A DNA stretch of 64,000 nt. It comes from Macquaria australasica. Lineage: Eukaryota; Chordata; Actinopteri; Centrarchiformes; Percichthyidae. The notes beneath the pieces were generated by a model. The model ran no database searches and had not been told where the DNA came from. It saw only the letters and a list, made by a program, of their open reading frames with translations. How positions within the stretch are numbered: the first letter of the stretch is position 1; the number at the start of each line of letters is the position of its first letter. The stretch is from NCBI GenBank assembly GCA_005408345.1, contig SEMN01000327.1:124001-188000 (forward strand). Direction: 5' to 3'. The translations under genes were made by a program, and so were the position numbers. Of the stretch, positions 39,712 through 51,601 are shown in pieces.

Positions 39712-42348
39712 GTTTGAAGACCATCCCTCACTCATGACACACAGCCCTTCAAAAACACACAGCTCACATTCATAGTCCTCCACTGCCCAGACTGTCCAAC
39801 TTCACCTAAATGTATCTCTGGTTTAGATGTGGTGGGTCCGTTTATAGGTTTCAGTCATGTGCTATTCATAACTATGCACCCAGCTCAATTCTATGCAACC
39901 ACTTCCATAGTATTGTCTGTCATTGTAAAATGCTTCTAAGAAATACCTTTGAAAGAAAACACTGCAGTGGCTGCATGCTGTCTAAGAGTGCCATTTCATT
40001 CTTTTGGTTATTGTTTGTTGTTGTTTTGATATTCTTGTCCCAATGGTGTTGATGTACAGTATGCATTACATATTTTCTTGTTCCGTCTCCACCTCTGGAG
40101 CCCCAAAAGAATAACAGCCAAAAGTATAAAGAAATAAGTCAAAACACTGCTAACATATTACAGATATATCATGATTAAGTGTAATACACATACTGTGCAT
40201 AAGCTTTAAGTGCAGGCTGTGATTAGTAGTCAGTAGAAGATTTGGTTAAAATTCTGCAGTTGCAGTAAAAAATTGGATGGAGTAATTTATTTCAAAGATG
40301 AGAGAAAACAAAGGTAAGTAGGGCATGTTTTAGTAGTAACCGATTGAAAACAGCCAACAAATATCAAGGATGAAAGCTTTCACAGCAAATAGTCCTATTT
40401 AAATTTGCTTTTCCGTACATGATATTGGAAGGTAACCCATTCGAAAATGTTGGAAGACACTGAACTAACAAGCCATCTGGATCTCAGGCTCCTTTTGGCT
40501 TTGCGAGCTGAAAAAGGAGAATGTGAGGCACTCTAGCTGTAGCTTCAGCAATCTGCAGCACACAGTGGCAACATTGTCTCAGCAGGATTTTAAGTGTTTC
40601 CATTAAACATGAGGATTTGTTCCTTTTGACCTAAAAATGAATCACCGGTAAGCTTTGATTCGCTGACGGAGTATTGTATTACAAGGTAAGTTAACATTTG
40701 AACTGCCCACACAGCAACTTTCGCTCTTTGGTTTTCCATCAGCTTCACAGTGATAACAGCATGTTGGCATTTATACACCACTAAAGCTGATTAATCTCAA
40801 GCCTGACAGTAAATATGCTAGCATTTGAGTCATGCACACAGAGGGGAGAAAAAACTCAGGCCATGAAAACATTACTAAATGGCTCAAGTATATTTTTGAA
40901 TGATTTCGCTATACCCCAAGCACTTGCAAATGGCCACTGGCTGTCAGAGCAGAGGAAAAAGCAGCTGAGGACAGGTATATGGTATATTTCATTAGACATG
41001 GAGCCTTAGGGGAGCTGACTACACTGTATGTTTGTCACAGAGGATTGATGACTGCTTTCTATAAAGGTAAATAAATAAATAATAGCAGTAATCCCAGAGA
41101 TGTGACGGCCATAATGTGTGCTGCAATAAAAAGCTGTGGTCTGAGGCTTCTGATAGAATTTTAATTCACCATGGAATATGTCTCATTTATTTATTTATAT
41201 AATCGTGCCATTTATTCATGTACTGCTGCAAACATGTGGCTGAAAGACTGGATTCTCTTTGACTACAAAGCTCAGTGGGTTATCAGCTTTACTAGCACCT
41301 ATTAAAGTATCCTCTGCTTTCAAACCTGAAGAGATGACTAAATGTTTTTTGGGGAGAAATTAGTGCTTTAGCAAAACTTCAAACAGAAAGCACACTGGCT
41401 CAGTTTTCCTAACATGCCTCTTTTCGTATATTACAGCAAAACAGCAAAGCAGCAAAGACGTAATGACATGTTAGTGTAGCTGTTGTTTCACTTGATGGTG
41501 ATGAATATACATAGAAAAAAAAAACAGAAAACAATAGCACTGTTGTGCCAGCACTGAAGCGTTAATTTTCATGATGAGGGCCCAGCACCTTTCTGTTTGT
41601 ATAACTGTGTGCAAAGTTATGGTTAATACTCGAGCACACGTGATGATACTGTTTCTTTATCCCAAGTACAAATTAATTGACATTTCATTTGTAAAAACGT
41701 CTTTTTCAGAGTTCAGTTTAGATGTAATGCTTCCCAACACTGGCACTCTTGCTGCTTGTTTTCAACACAATCACTGGTGTGTGCAAAGCATATAAAAATA
41801 TCATATCAAAAACATTTTTCTGTTTTTTGTTGATGTTCATTATATCTCTGTCAAGACCATCTATCTTTCTTTATCTGACTAACAATGTTTATGTACTGTT
41901 TTTCTTGGTGAGGTGTAAAACAGCACTCCAGCTGACTTGAACTGTTAAATAAGAAAACACTCAGGTTAGCATAGGTTTGTGTGGCATTTTGTTTAGTGTG
42001 TATGACCGTGGCATTACAGAGATCCCTTTCTATTCTTCTTTATCCCAACTCAGACCCTCTTTAAGAACTCAAAAAATAATTAATGTTATTTTAAAGCCTG
42101 ATATTTCATGACTTTTCCTATCAGAATTGCTTATAAACATGATTTCAAACTGATTAAATGTTTTAGAAGCTACAGAACATGATGCATTACTTCTGCCTGG
42201 AGTCTCAGAGACCCCAGCTGTAAAACATGGTGTGGAACATGGATTTCCATCTGCTCTATGTCTGTCTCAAATAAGTCAATTTGGATTTTTATTACTGGAG
42301 TTTTATAACACTTTGCTCATAAGAGGCCTAACAGAGAGTTAGACCTCG

Positions 42349-42365
42349 GGGGTCAAATTGACCCC
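42349..42365. repeat. Short palindrome GGGGTCAA-A-TTGACCCC
   Basis: Perfect 8-bp arms around one A. Confidence 0.85.
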
Positions 42366-45094
42366 ACACATAACTAGGTAATGTCACCTTCATCAAATGC
42401 ATAAGCCCATTTTGTGGCAAAGTAAAGGATTTCCACTTCAATTCTGTCCTTCATAGTGGGTTTTAATAAGGTCAGAAGAAAAGAGAAGAAAATAATTGAT
42501 TTAAAGTAGTGGGATCTGTAACATCTTAAACAATGAGATTTCAATTTGAACAAATCATGAGATGTACTGAGAGGTGAGAGGTGAAGTGTAATCTAAATCA
42601 TGTCATCCAGAAGAGTCTAAACTCTAAACCATTGTTGCGTTACTTACATCACTTCACTTGATGCACCCTGATGTTCAAGTGTGTGGAACTAGCTACTAGT
42701 GGAAAGTTCAACAAAATTCAATTTAAGGTCAAAATAGAATTGAGATGGTGTTTCAGGGGCACTTCTCATAAACCTACTACATTTTCAAGTATAACGTGGA
42801 GCTATTCAATTTTAGTGTCTCAGCTTTCTCCCTACCCATTTTCTTCCTTTCTTTTTCTTTAACCGTTTCTGACCTTTAAGTAATTCCTACAGTGAAAAAC
42901 TCCCATATCCTCCAGGTTTTAGTCTAAAAAGTACTCTGCAACGTTAGAGGAACCCTTTCACCTTAAAAGGCTATATAACTGGGTTAACTGTTCTTTAGGG
43001 TTTACCTGGAACAACAGTGTCTTCACATGTTCCAGTTATTAATGTTTAAGATGCTGACCTGCAACTCCTCCTGGACGCTCTGTAGAGAAATAATGAATAC
43101 AGATATAGTGTATAAAGATGCTTTTTATTCAATACTGCGTGTACTACATTTTCCCCTGAGCCCTAAACTAACATTATGTCACCATCACTTATCACAACTG
43201 ATTATGTGCAAATGTTAATGATCCTTAAAATGCATTTTCAGAACATTTCAATTGAATCATATTTTCTTTGCAACAGCAAAGTGATTAAACATTAGGACAG
43301 TGAGGCTGATATAATAAGGAGAACAAAGACAATGACATTGACATTTTAGTAGCAATAACTCACTCCTGAATGATGAGGCGCATGTTTCGCCAGAACAGCA
43401 CTTCTTTGACAAAGAAAGGAGTGTAAGATTAAGTTATGAATCCTCAGGATCAGATATTATAAAATATGTCTTATCTTTCTAATAGATTTCATTTGTCTAG
43501 GAGCGTTAAAAGTCTGTTGGAAACTAAATTAACTGAATGTAGATCCCAGTACGACTAGTTAATATAACAGTTATTAGAATTGTTCTGGTTCAGGCTCAGT
43601 AATAACCACATGGAAAAATTAAGTGTTTAATTGTGAATTAGATACAAAGGCCACAGAACACAAGATAAGCTTCTCCAAGACCATTAAAAGCTAAATCTGT
43701 CCTGCATAAACATGGAGCTTTCATCTATCTGTCTTACTCTCCGGCAGACAAATGACCACAATAATACTGTACAACAACAGCAATACAAACCATCTATCTG
43801 GGAAAGGAAATACAAGTAATCTCTGTATTAGGTCATCTATTCACGCTTTCACCTGCTTACTGCTATGCAGCCTCTTTGTGTGAATCAAGTCTCTCCCTGC
43901 AAACAGTGGAAGGAAAGATGGACACCTGACTGGTTGTGAGTTCAATCACAGGGGCAATACAAATAATGTCTCCAATCCAACTGAACTGCATGTGTTTGTA
44001 ATGTGGAAGAAATCCGCAGCATGCTGCCAGGGACAAAAATTGGGACTTTAGATGCACCATAATGTATCTTTATTGCACTGTGATTGTGTCACAAAAAACC
44101 CAAACCCAAACTCTTACTTCACGAATAGAGTTGGTGTTATCTGCTTTGCTCTATATCTACAGAATTGTCTCATGCAGTGCAAAGACATGTCACTGTCGAC
44201 TCTTGTCAAGTCAAAATGAATAACTGTACTGGTACCATGTTTCCTGTAGAGACACAAGTACACAGGTATAGAAGTAAAAGATTCAACCATTTTGAAAGGC
44301 CAAAAAGAACTTGTCCAAAGATACATATTATTTACAAAATCCAGGTTAGCAAGTGAGTTAATTAGCTTATTAGGTAGGTGGAGGTTTTCACCGCGTATAT
44401 GTGGTTCATAACATTTGTACACTGTGACATACAAGACAAAAGCATGTTTTCGTGATATTGATGGCTATTGTGCAGCCAGCCTTGGAGAACCAAAACCAAA
44501 AGAGAAGACATATTATGGACCTCTAACATTATTAACGTTGACCAGCCTAGTGTTTTAATTTTGAAGTACAGTTTGGATATTTAGAATTAGCCCCTAATTC
44601 TAGTATGATAAAACTAAGCTACTAACCAAGTTCCAAACCTCTGAATTTGCCCGCATGTCCCAATTTTTTCAGCGGTTCAAATAGGGCAGGTGTTGTGCTC
44701 ATTCACTGCTGCTTTGCTGATTTGAAGAACAACCTAGCCAATCAGAGCTTTGGTGGAATTAAGAATATGAATATCATCTTCCTGTGCAAGCACCAAAAAT
44801 TGGAATAATTGCCACAAAAAGGGTGCCAAGCATGTATGAGATTGACAGAGCTATACAGGGGCCTTTGAACATGCAAGCTACAATTTGCAACATGAGATCA
44901 TTTCTTCTGGCGTTATTTTGGCAGATTTCACAAGTCAAAACAAACACCATACTTGTGACCCATGCATAAGGAAGTGAGAGCCCTGTAGAACTTGCCCAGA
45001 AGTTACCTGGAATTTGCAATCATTTGTAAAAAGGTGGCACTGCCACCCTTTGCAATCTGCGTGTAAGCAGTGCTTGCAAATCACTTTTGTGAAA

Positions 45095-45112
45095 CCATAA
45101 GTCGACTTATGG
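45095..45112. repeat. Perfect 18-bp palindrome around a SalI-type GTCGAC
   Basis: CCATAAGTCGACTTATGG is its own reverse complement with no spacer. It lies in otherwise unremarkable sequence. Confidence 0.9.
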
Positions 45113-47405
45113 AACATATTTCTTCTATTGTCATGAAAAGCATTAGGTCAACTGCTTCTAGCAACCGCTACTGCAGGCTCCCATGTCAGCTGAAAATGAC
45201 CCTGGCCGGAAGGATACTTCAGCCAACCCCACCCCATCAACCCATCATCAACCACCAAAAAAATGACATGAATACAATCTCAGAATAAAACGTGAAATGA
45301 CCAATATGGAAATGTAATGCCATTATTGGGCTACTATGCTTCAGTATTGAGCTAATATTTACACTATAATGTGCATGGCTGATTGGCACAGTTCCACTCA
45401 TATCTACAAGTTTTCCTTCAATTCCAGTTACAGCTAGATTGAATTATAGGTTTGTACTGAACCTCTTAAAACTGCACTAAATATACAGAATGTATCACAC
45501 ACAACCCACTCTAATGATGAATAGATTTCCTAAAATTCAGAAACTAATATGCTCTCATCTTGTCTTCAAAGAACTGATTGCTGGCAAAGGGCACACACAC
45601 ATACACACTTTTATTATGACGGGGGACTGGTCTCTGTTCTATAATTCATTGGGTGGGTCAGCCATTACGCCAGCATTTATCCTCATTGATTTGTTTAACT
45701 CTCAGGGGCCCCTTTCCTTCCATAGCTTTTGGGATGTAATATAAAGAGGCTTGGATGTATCGCTCCCTCAGTCCCAAAAGGTAAGCAAAGATGGGATTTT
45801 ATTTATCACATTCACCCCTAAAGCACAAACCAAAACCTTAAGAAGAGTGTAGAGTAATGTAGTTTGCAGTACTATTTCAATTTAGCTTGTCCTAGATATA
45901 CAAACTATACAAATACATCACCTGTCAAAAAGATTGTTTAAGAATAGTCTAATATAATCAAGAGAACATTAGCTTCATTGTGACTGCTTTACGTTTAATC
46001 ATAATGAATTACAGGATGACAGGACAGGGTCTGCAGGATGAGGACTTGACATTATCAACAAGGATTATCCCACTTCCCAACTGGCCATTATCCCTTTTTC
46101 CTAATAGAATCAAGGTCTTACAAGAAGGTAAACATACACAAAGGGGATTTTTTTTAAAGGCCATTTAGCTGAAAACAACATTACTTTTAAAAAATAATTT
46201 CTCTGTCAGACCCTGATGCTCAAAAAAGGCTGCATTCCTCCCATTAGATCGATACTTCACTGATGTCTGGAGGACTGCAATGGCAACCAGTGCACCCCAG
46301 GGAGCATAACCACAGCTCTGCACTCAGCACTGGGCTCCTTTATGACCTGGAGACCTGGCCCACAATTGACCTCAGAGCTAACCACCAGGCCAATTAGCAC
46401 TGGCTCTCTCCAGGGCCTACCTATCTGCACATCTGATCAGGATGCCACACAGTCAAGCTGAGGCCAGGCTCTCATTCAGTCCGTGACTACAGAAAGTCCC
46501 AAAATCCCAGGTGGGTTGAATCTTGTAATGTAACCACTTTGTTGATACGGTATGAAGAGTGTAGTCATGCAATTTTCTGTATATAATCATGTTTACAATG
46601 AGGCCCTGAAATATTCACTGTGACTCTGCTTTGTAGATAAGGCCATAATCATACTATGACACTAAGTCAGACGTCTCAGATGACTAAACAAAACATCAAC
46701 AGCTTGAGTCATATTACAAAGTTAGGCTGCAGATGCTTTGAACATGACATCCCTCATAACTCACTGACATCACGCATCAAACTGCTGCACTCAACATTAA
46801 TTAATATTGACACAAGGATATTAAATTCAAAATAGCATTGATCTCTGGGCTTGGACATGTCAAGAAGCAATTATATATTTTGGCTGTACATTTAGGAAAT
46901 AGCAAGCAATCATAGTGATACTTTGTTAAGATTAAGTTTTCTATATCCTTTACGAGGTGTTTTCAGATTTGTTTATTCAGAGAAGTCATTTAACCCAATG
47001 GATCACATCTACAACAAATGTGCTGGTATTACTGTTGAAGAATGATGTGGTTCCGTTTACTAACTAAATGAAAATCTTAAAATAGATAGCAGATTAAAAT
47101 ATAGATTAAAATATATTCACCTTAGTTATTCATGCTAGCATTCCTTGCCCAAGCTAACAGCAATGTGTGACACACTGTCACACAGTACAGTTGCAGGGGC
47201 TGTGAAAGTGATGCAATTGAACTGGGCCTTTCGCCTAAAGGCTCTCACAGTCGAGCTGCTTTCAGAAAACACAGTTTGGATGCAGTTAAATTTAATTTAC
47301 CTAGGCACACACCCGCATCTACAGGCACTTTCTGTGAATTGGCTTCTGGTCAATTCTGTTCTTCTGGACGGTTTCTGCTTTGAGCAGTACACAAAATAAT
47401 GGCAC

Positions 47406-47434
47406 TATATATATATATATATTTTTTTTTTTTT
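47406..47434. repeat. (TA)n followed by poly-T
   Basis: An alternating TA run of about 17 bp, then a 12-T run. This could be the tail of a minus-strand retroposon, but no body is recognisable next to it. Confidence 0.85.
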
Positions 47435-47799
47435 ATTTACTCTTAGCTACCACAAAGCCTCTGCAGCCAGATAAATCTCTCTCCTATGACAGAGCCAGTA
47501 TTGCAATCATGTTGCAGCACTAGTGACTTCCAGACATTTTTGATCAACAACTTTGCCATTGTCTCTGTGTTATACTGCAGTTTCACTATCCCACCAGTTT
47601 AAACTTAAAGGGGTTATACTGTCCTCCTTACGTGTTTAATGATGTACGAAGTTAGACAGCAAGCTAAACTCCATCCACTGAAAGCATTTCCCGCCATTTA
47701 TTTCTGTCGTACAGAGTAGATGAGAGGGGGTTGTAGCCAATTCAGTGGTCAGTGGTCTGTCCTCAGACCATGGTCGCTAACACGGACCACTGGTTACTA

Positions 47800-47815
47800 T
47801 CACTAGAGGGCGCTG
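47800..47815 (+). promoter_or_regulatory. CTCF-like motif in the outer left arm
   Basis: TCACTAGAGGGCGCTG fits the vertebrate CTCF core CCASYAGRKGGCRS at every position except the first C. It lies just outside the minisatellite. This is a motif match only. Occupancy cannot be judged from sequence. Confidence 0.4.
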
Positions 47816-47820
47816 AAGCT

Positions 47821-48064
47821 AGTGGTCCGGACCACCGCCTCAGTGGTCCGTGGTGTGGTCCTTGTGGTCGGGACACCGCCTCAGTGGTCCGTGGTGTGGT
47901 CCTTGTGGTCGGGACCACCGCCTCCGTGGTGTGGTCCTTGTGGTCGGGACCACCGCCTCAGTGGTCCGTCGCGTGTTCCTTGTGGTCCGGACCACCGCCT
48001 CAGTGGTCCGTGGTGTGGTCCTTGTGGTCGGGACCACCGCCTCAGTGGTCCGTCGCGTGGTCCT
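47821..48064 (+). repeat. 42-bp GC-rich minisatellite, six units (left arm)
   Basis: Six head-to-tail units measure 42, 41, 35, 42, 42 and 42 bp. The core is TGTGGTCGGGACCACCGCCT followed by CAGTGGTCCG. The third unit lacks about 7 bp. Units end in one of two variants, GTGGTGTGGTCCT or GTCGCGTGKTCCT. Each unit contains the short palindrome GGTCCGGACC or GGTCGGGACC, so the array can fold on itself. The repeat-like peptides in several frames here are artefacts of the array. Confidence 0.95.
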
Positions 48065-48274
48065 AATCCATCGCACACCTCCTCTGTCTCTCCCTTCTCT
48101 TTCCTTTGGCCATGTGTTACACTTTTGTTTGCCATTAATGCATTGTTATTGTTGACGGAGACAAATAAACACCACAAATCATAATAATTTGTCTATGAAT
48201 TATATTGTCGATTAGGCCTAGATTGTATTGTTATTGTTGTACTGTGTATGTACTGAAGTTTGTGAGACACAGGC

Positions 48275-48376
<102 letters not shown>

Positions 48377-48509
48377 CTGAAATAAGGAACATTTACTTTA
48401 ACAAGTTCAACTATGTAATCTCAGATTTCAAAGAGCTTAATGAGCTCTCAAAATAAAAATACACCTAGGAGAAGGAAACAGGGCACACACACACAAATAC
48501 AGGCAGAGG

Positions 48510-48527
48510 ATATATATATATATATAT
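48510..48527. repeat. (AT)n tract near the inner end of the left arm
   Basis: An alternating AT tract that follows ACACACACAAATACAGGCAG. The mirrored tract in the right arm is at 49731-49748. Confidence 0.9.
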
Positions 48528-49297
48528 CTTAATGTTGTGTTAATGTTATTGCACACATGAACACAAGACCAGGAGTTTCAAAATAAAACAGGAAACAAGA
48601 AAAACACACAGAGTCCAAACAAGAGTCCTCCGTGGACCATGACAGTACTCTCTTTGTTGTCCGGACTAATATCTGTCCATGCATGTTTTGTGTAATTGTA
48701 TGAAATAAATTTATAGCAAGTTGATTTTATCCTATTAAAATATAACCATTCCAGTGAAAGTTAACGATATTTAGTTATATTTTTAAACTGAACGTTTGTT
48801 GACATGGTTGTCAGCATTGAGACTTGAGGCTTATTGTGTGTTGTGTCTCAAGACTTGAGGAAGACAACAAAATCACCATAACCAAAATACTTCGACAAAA
48901 AGTATTCCATTTACTTAAAAAAACTTTCATACAGAATAAAGATTAAAACAAAAACAACCACACCAACTCCACTCTTTATCCTTCATCAATCATTCTTCCA
49001 AGGACTTTTTCCTCCTGGAACCTTGGAAAGCCCTCCAACCTCACCAGGATGTCAATTGTGGCCTACGTAAAAGAAAACCGTTTTGTTGAGGATTTTGTAG
49101 AAAAAAATAGATCAATTCAAGAAAGATGACAAATTAACAGCTGTATTAATATTAAATTAAGAGACATTTGTCTGACAACAAAAACATAAAGATATTTCAA
49201 TGACAACATCTGTATTGTACAATTGAAACAGTAAATAAGTCATCACAGTGTTAGAAGCTATAGAAAATGTGCTTTACTGTCCTATACTGAAATTGAT

Positions 49298-49356
49298 GAT
49301 GTTGTAGCTAACGTTATTGCTAAGTTAGCAATAGCAATAACGTTAGCTACAACATC
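49298..49356. repeat. Perfect 25-bp inverted repeat with a 9-bp loop
   Basis: The arms are 49298-49322 and 49332-49356, reading GATGTTGTAGCTAACGTTAT and on to TGCTA, then its exact reverse complement. The spacer is AGTTAGCAA. It lies in the centre of the foldback element, near where minus-strand reading frames stop. It may be a small inverted-repeat relic or a cruciform-prone site. Confidence 0.9.
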
Positions 49357-49520
49357 ACCAAATTCACTGAACATACGCCCTAATGGTGATTCATTTTGGC
49401 AACGACCAGTCCGTTTAACAGTCTTCAAAATAGCACACGAAATGAAAGTGACTCGCCTGCCGTCATGGCCGCCAAGCATGAGAGTGAGGTCTATTGGGAC
49501 CACATTTCAAGACGTCTCCA

Positions 49521-49590
49521 CAGACCACTGAAGAAATGGTCTGGAGCACGAGGACCACAAGCTTCAGCGCCCCTAGTGGTAGCGACCACA
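49521..49590 (-). repeat. Diverged third copy of the arm end, inside the element centre
   Basis: The stretch contains GACCACTGAAGAAATGGTCT, GAGGACCACAAGCTTCAGCG, CCCCTAGTGGTAGCGACCAC in that order. This is the layout of the outer right arm (minisatellite unit, then AAGCTTCAGCGCCC, then CTAGTG, then GCGACCA) with many substitutions. Its CTCF-like block (49565-49579) is one base shorter than consensus. I infer an older relative of the same repeat family. Confidence 0.65.
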
Positions 49591-49620
49591 GAGAGATAGG
49601 GTATAGCCTACATACAGTTT

Positions 49621-49700
49621 CATCAAATTCAAATTCAGAGGGCTTTATTGGCATGAATGTTTCAAAAAAACAATGTTGCCAAAGCATCAAAATACAATGT
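49621..49700 (-). repeat. Non-LTR retroposon 3' tail (LINE-like)
   Basis: Read on the minus strand it contains AACATTCATGCCAATAAAGC and then a GAATTTGAATTTGA tail. This is a 3'-end pattern I know from teleost LINE-derived repeats. Only the tail is present. It abuts the inner edge of the right arm, and the left arm has no counterpart. Confidence 0.55.
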
Positions 49701-49730
49701 AAACAATAACATTAACACATTAAGATTGAG

Positions 49731-49748
49731 ATATATATATATATATAT
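49731..49748. repeat. (AT)n tract near the inner end of the right arm
   Basis: An alternating AT tract followed by CCTCTGCCTGTATTTGTGTG. It is the mirror of the left-arm tract. Confidence 0.9.
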
Positions 49749-49882
49749 CCTCTGCCTGTATTTGTGTGTGTGTGCCCTGTTTCCTTCTCCTAGGTGTATT
49801 TTTAATTTTGAGAGCTCATTAAGCTCTTTGAAATCTGAGATTACATAGTTGAACTTGTTAAAGTAAATGTTCCTTATTTCAG

Positions 49883-49948
<66 letters not shown>
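49883..49948 (-). repeat. (TATC)n microsatellite, about 16 copies
   Basis: An uninterrupted CTAT/TATC tract of 66 bp in the right arm, the inverted counterpart of the GATA tract in the left arm. The length difference is ordinary microsatellite slippage. Confidence 0.98.
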
Positions 49949-50040
49949 GCCTGTGTCTCACAAACTTCAGTACATACACAGTACAACAATAACAATACAA
50001 TCTAGGCCTAATCGACAATATAATTCATAGACAAATTATT

Positions 50041-50158
50041 ATGATTTGTGGTGTTTATTTGTCTCCGTCAACAATAACAATGCATTAATGGCAAACAAAA
50101 GTGTAACACATGGCCAAAGGAAAGAGAAGGGAGAGACAGAGGAGGTGTGCGATGGATT
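50041..50158. other. Unique arm block between minisatellite and microsatellite, no gene
   Basis: This block is shared with the left arm at about 48065-48180 and is essentially identical to it. It holds an AATAAA-like run (AAATAAACACC on the minus strand) but no coding signal. It is useful mainly because it lies outside the tandem repeats and can be used to measure arm divergence. Confidence 0.6.
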
Positions 50159-50361
50159 AGGACCACGCGACGGACCACTGAGGCGGTGGTCCCGACCACA
50201 AGGACCACACCACGGACCACTGAGGCGGTGGTCCAGACCACAAGGAACACGCGACGGACCACTGAGGCGGTGGTCCCGACCACAAGGACCACACCACGGA
50301 GGCGGTGGTCCGGACCACAAGGAACACGCGACGGACCACTGAGGCGGTGGTCCGGACCACA
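50159..50361 (-). repeat. 42-bp GC-rich minisatellite, five units (right arm)
   Basis: This is the reverse-oriented copy of the left-arm array, with four 42-bp units and one 35-bp unit. Read outside-in, the short unit is second here and third on the left. The four inner units (35, 42, 42, 42) correspond one to one in end variant with the four inner left units. The arms therefore differ by gain or loss of one outer unit. Confidence 0.95.
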
Positions 50362-50366
50362 AGCTT

Positions 50367-50382
50367 CAGCGCCCTCTAGTGA
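50367..50382 (-). promoter_or_regulatory. CTCF-like motif in the outer right arm
   Basis: CAGCGCCCTCTAGTGA is the exact reverse complement of the left-arm motif. The pair is therefore convergent across the element. This is a motif match only. Confidence 0.4.
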
Positions 50383-50462
50383 TAGTAACCAGTGGTCCGT
50401 GTTAGCGACCATGGTCTGAGGACAGACCACTGAATTGGCTACAACCGCTGCCGGAGTAGATG

Positions 50463-51601
50463 CAGACATATTGGCTCTACAATGAATCTGAGTAAAACTG
50501 CAAAAGAAATAAAATACACAAATCACAAAACTGCCTTCCTTACAGAATATTTATCCAATTACTCTATAAGAAATATAGCTGCATAACATAAATTAACAGT
50601 CCTCTTCTGGAATATGACGTTAACTATGCTAACAGTGTTTACTAAATTCGTGCTAACTGCTAGCATAATCTTAATCTAAACAAACGGATTACTCTGAGAA
50701 CATACACAATCACTTATCAGTACAGACATGTACAGAGTAAAAAACAACTTACAGCCATTGTGAACAAGGATCGGTGACAATTAAATCAGACACTGCTACG
50801 TGTAAACCAAGAGTGAATGATCCTGGAATTATAGCACTACCGTGCTTGTGGTCGGGACCACCCCACAGAGGGGAGCTGTTGCAACTAAAACATAAATGAA
50901 ACAAAGTCTATTAAAGAGAATACAGAACAGGCGTTAAAAAAACGTATTTCTCAAAGTTATCCGATCTATTACATTGCTGTAATCTTAATATAGAAAGCTA
51001 AAATAATTGCAAAGCAGGGTCTCAGTAGGCCAACATGTGCAAACAATAACAAAGAAGTGATGTTTGGAAAGTACTTACTGAAATGCAGTAAGAGTATAAC
51101 AAACATTGTGCATCTTCAAAAATGCTCTTGGGGACACATAAAAACCCACTGCAACACTCAATAGTTGAAATTTTATGACATAAGGCTGCGGTGCTGTAAT
51201 TGGAGATCTCTCACCCAGCCGGTGGCTTGCCAGACATAAATGAACTGCAACAAATGGGGCAAGCTATACAAAAAAAGTTTTCTAGTTGCTGCTAACTTTT
51301 TGCTGGGAGGTCACTGTCACAGCGGTAACGTATCAGCCAAAAATGAGCAGCGGGCAGCAGCATTAGTTTATAGACTATAAGCTAGTTTACTTTGAATGGC
51401 AGCATGTTACATTAAAGTGTTCCACTGCATCCTCTCAGACACCTTGTGATATCTTGGTGCACAATAAAGCATCAGAAATACACAATAAATAAAGCCCAAA
51501 ACGTTTTATTAGCTCACTGTTTGCTTCTGTTCATTTCTGTCTGGCAAGATGCATGCCTGCTGCGTGAGAGATCTAGAGTTACATTTACAAGTTATAATCC
51601 T
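50463..51601. other. Flank of the foldback element, no gene supported
   Basis: Contains the isolated minisatellite core at 50847. On the minus strand, ATGGCTGTAAGT near 50755 and TTTCTTTTGCAG near 50500 look like a splice donor and acceptor, but no conserved protein supports an exon. Confidence 0.35.
50847..50862 (+). repeat. Isolated fragment of the 42-bp minisatellite core
   Basis: TGTGGTCGGGACCACC is identical to 16 bp of the minisatellite core but lies about 400 bp outside the right arm, in otherwise unrelated sequence. It could be a relic of another family member or the source motif for the repeat. Confidence 0.5.

Larger units (their letters stand above)
39298..47405. other. About 8 kb of non-coding DNA, nothing recognised
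   Basis: Open frames are all short. Segment 46200-46520 is more GC-rich than its neighbours and lacks repeat features. The rest is AT-rich with two short palindromes (42349 and 45095). Confidence 0.45.
49704..50446 (-). repeat. Right arm of the foldback element
   Basis: This is the inverted counterpart of the left arm. It is shorter mainly because its minisatellite has five units instead of six and its TATC tract about 16 copies instead of 25. The unique block between minisatellite and microsatellite (about 49950-50158) matches the left arm essentially base for base by eye. Confidence 0.85.

Noticed and set aside
47752..48184. Several overlapping open frames of 98-120 codons over the left minisatellite, on both strands
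   Set aside because: They are translations of the 42-bp repeat, whose period is a multiple of three. The same frames appear over the inverted copy at 50039-50526.
50039..50526. A 152-codon minus-strand frame starting MICVFYFFCSF
   Set aside because: Most of it is the minisatellite, and the rest crosses the element edge and flank. No conserved domain is visible.
50497..50756. Possible two-exon gene start on the minus strand (ATGGCTGTAAGT and TTTCTTTTGCAG)
   Set aside because: Only the splice-like words support it. The first exon would be two codons, and the second would run into the minisatellite.
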